The notes under the pieces are model-generated. The model was not told where the DNA came from. It saw only the letters and a program-made list of their open reading frames with translations, and did not search any database. The translations under genes and the position numbers were made by a program. Of a DNA stretch of 6,004 bases, positions 5,448 through 6,004 are shown piece after piece; within the stretch, counting starts at the first letter, position 1; each line of letters begins with the position of its first letter. Origin of the DNA: Bacillota bacterium (GTDB taxonomy: Bacteria > Bacillota > Dethiobacteria > Dethiobacterales > Dethiobacteraceae); contig DUUE01000039.1 of assembly GCA_012841735.1 (NCBI GenBank), forward strand, positions 1-6,004. The letters are read 5' to 3'.

Positions 5448-6004
5448 CAGCCTGCACCCCCTTGCGGCCCGAAAATAAACGGGTGCAGTAAGACCTGATA
5501 GTCATTGTCCAGAGACAATGTTGTTGACGTCAGGGCAAAAAGCAAATCCTGTCTCTCCTCTCTCTGGTCATTATGCTCCAGGATGACGCTTGCAGGCTTG
5601 TATGTCACCAAAACGCCGCCGTTCTCCAGGGAGCGAAAGGGGGCAACCCCAAACTGCACCGCCCGATCTTTGTCCAGCTGCTCCAGGGCGAGTACAGGAT
5701 CGCCGCTCCCTTCGTATGCGGCACGTAACGCCTCCGGCAGCAGGCTGCGCAGCGCCTGGAAGCTGGCCACGCACAGCGGGCGTCCGGTCAGGGGTTCCCG
5801 CAGCTGGTTCCCGGTATCCACCATGGCCTGTACCTGAACGCACCTGCCGTCGTCACAGACAGTCAGCCGGCAGCGGCCGGCCTTTTGCCGGCGCCGGCGC
5901 TCACCAAAATGCCAGATCCCCGGCAGGATAATGAAAGCAATTATTACCCCGCCAAGGAGCATCCCCGGCCGCGGCGGCTCCAGGTAAAAAACGCCGCCGG
6001 AAAG
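5444..6004 (-). CDS. spoIIGA: Sigma-E processing peptidase SpoIIGA, C-terminal part (5' end outside the window)
   Basis: SpoIIGA is a polytopic membrane protein whose cytoplasmic aspartic-protease-like domain cleaves pro-sigma-E in the mother cell after a signal from the forespore (SpoIIR). The reading frame is open to the right edge, so 186 C-terminal residues are visible out of roughly 300 in the family. Visible residues 15-31 (MLLGGVIIAFIILPGIW) are the last membrane segment, followed by the basic stop-transfer stretch ERRRRQK. The protease signature VDTGNQLREPLTG carries the catalytic aspartate at visible residue 63, in the DTGN/DSGN arrangement of the family. VAPFRSLENGGVLVTYKP and LLHPFIF near the end are also family-like. 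The ATG at 5962 lies inside the membrane segment region and is not the true start. The stop codon overlaps the sigE start, so protease and substrate are made together. Confidence 0.95.
   Translation of the reverse strand, partial: LSGGVFYLEPPRPGMLLGGVIIAFIILPGIWHFGERRRRQKAGRCRLTVCDDGRCVQVQAMVDTGNQLREPLTGRPLCVASFQALRSLLPEALRAAYEGSGDPVLALEQLDKDRAVQFGVAPFRSLENGGVLVTYKPASVILEHNDQREERQDLLFALTSTTLSLDNDYQVLLHPFIFGPQGGAGC

Noticed and set aside
5571..5931. Several 90-113 codon frames on both strands inside spoIIGA
   Set aside because: They are arginine- and proline-rich shadows of GC-rich spoIIGA coding sequence without ribosome binding sites or known domains.
1..6004. CRISPR array, insertion sequence, tRNA or riboswitch
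   Set aside because: No spaced direct repeats, transposase-like frame, cloverleaf-like segment or long structured leader was visible. All gaps between genes are under 140 bases and are accounted for.

Overview
This window most likely comes from the chromosome of an endospore-forming, strictly anaerobic Firmicute. A Peptococcaceae / Desulfotomaculum-like or other moderately GC-rich clostridial lineage fits best. That rests on the spoIIGA-sigE-sigG core, a YlmC/YmxH sporulation protein, strong AAGGAGG-type ribosome binding sites and an oxygen-sensitive class III ribonucleotide reductase. I name no species. All genes I accept lie on the minus strand, so they read from the right edge to the left edge.

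Right part (about 3566-6004), sporulation block. The 3' part of spoIIGA enters from the right edge and overlaps the start of sigE by the TTGA arrangement. SpoIIGA is the membrane protease that removes the pro-sequence of sigma-E in the mother cell. sigE is followed, after 117 bp holding a sigma-F-like promoter, by sigG, the late forespore sigma factor. Thirty-one bases after sigG comes a 65-codon gene for a small exported protein that I do not recognise. A clear rho-independent terminator (3566-3593) closes the block. A separate small gene for a PRC-barrel protein of the YlmC/YmxH family follows (3215-3460).

Left part (1-3155), deoxynucleotide block. nrdR, nrdD and nrdG (cut by the left edge) form a compact operon: the repressor of ribonucleotide reductase genes, the anaerobic reductase and its radical-SAM activase. 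Upstream of nrdR is a near-consensus sigma-A promoter (TTGCCA, 17 bp, TATAAT). Two 16-bp sites matching the NrdR-box consensus lie exactly 31 bp apart; one covers the -35/spacer and the other begins at the predicted transcript start. The sequence thus predicts an autoregulated nrdR-nrdDG operon.

Start codons deserve attention: sigE (TTG), sigG (TTG), the small exported gene (GTG) and nrdR (GTG) all appear to use non-ATG starts, chosen here from Shine-Dalgarno spacing and family N-termini. I see no tRNA, rRNA, CRISPR, insertion sequence or phage-like segment. The window is mostly conserved core machinery. The parts least explained by known families are the small exported protein behind sigG and the regulatory DNA.
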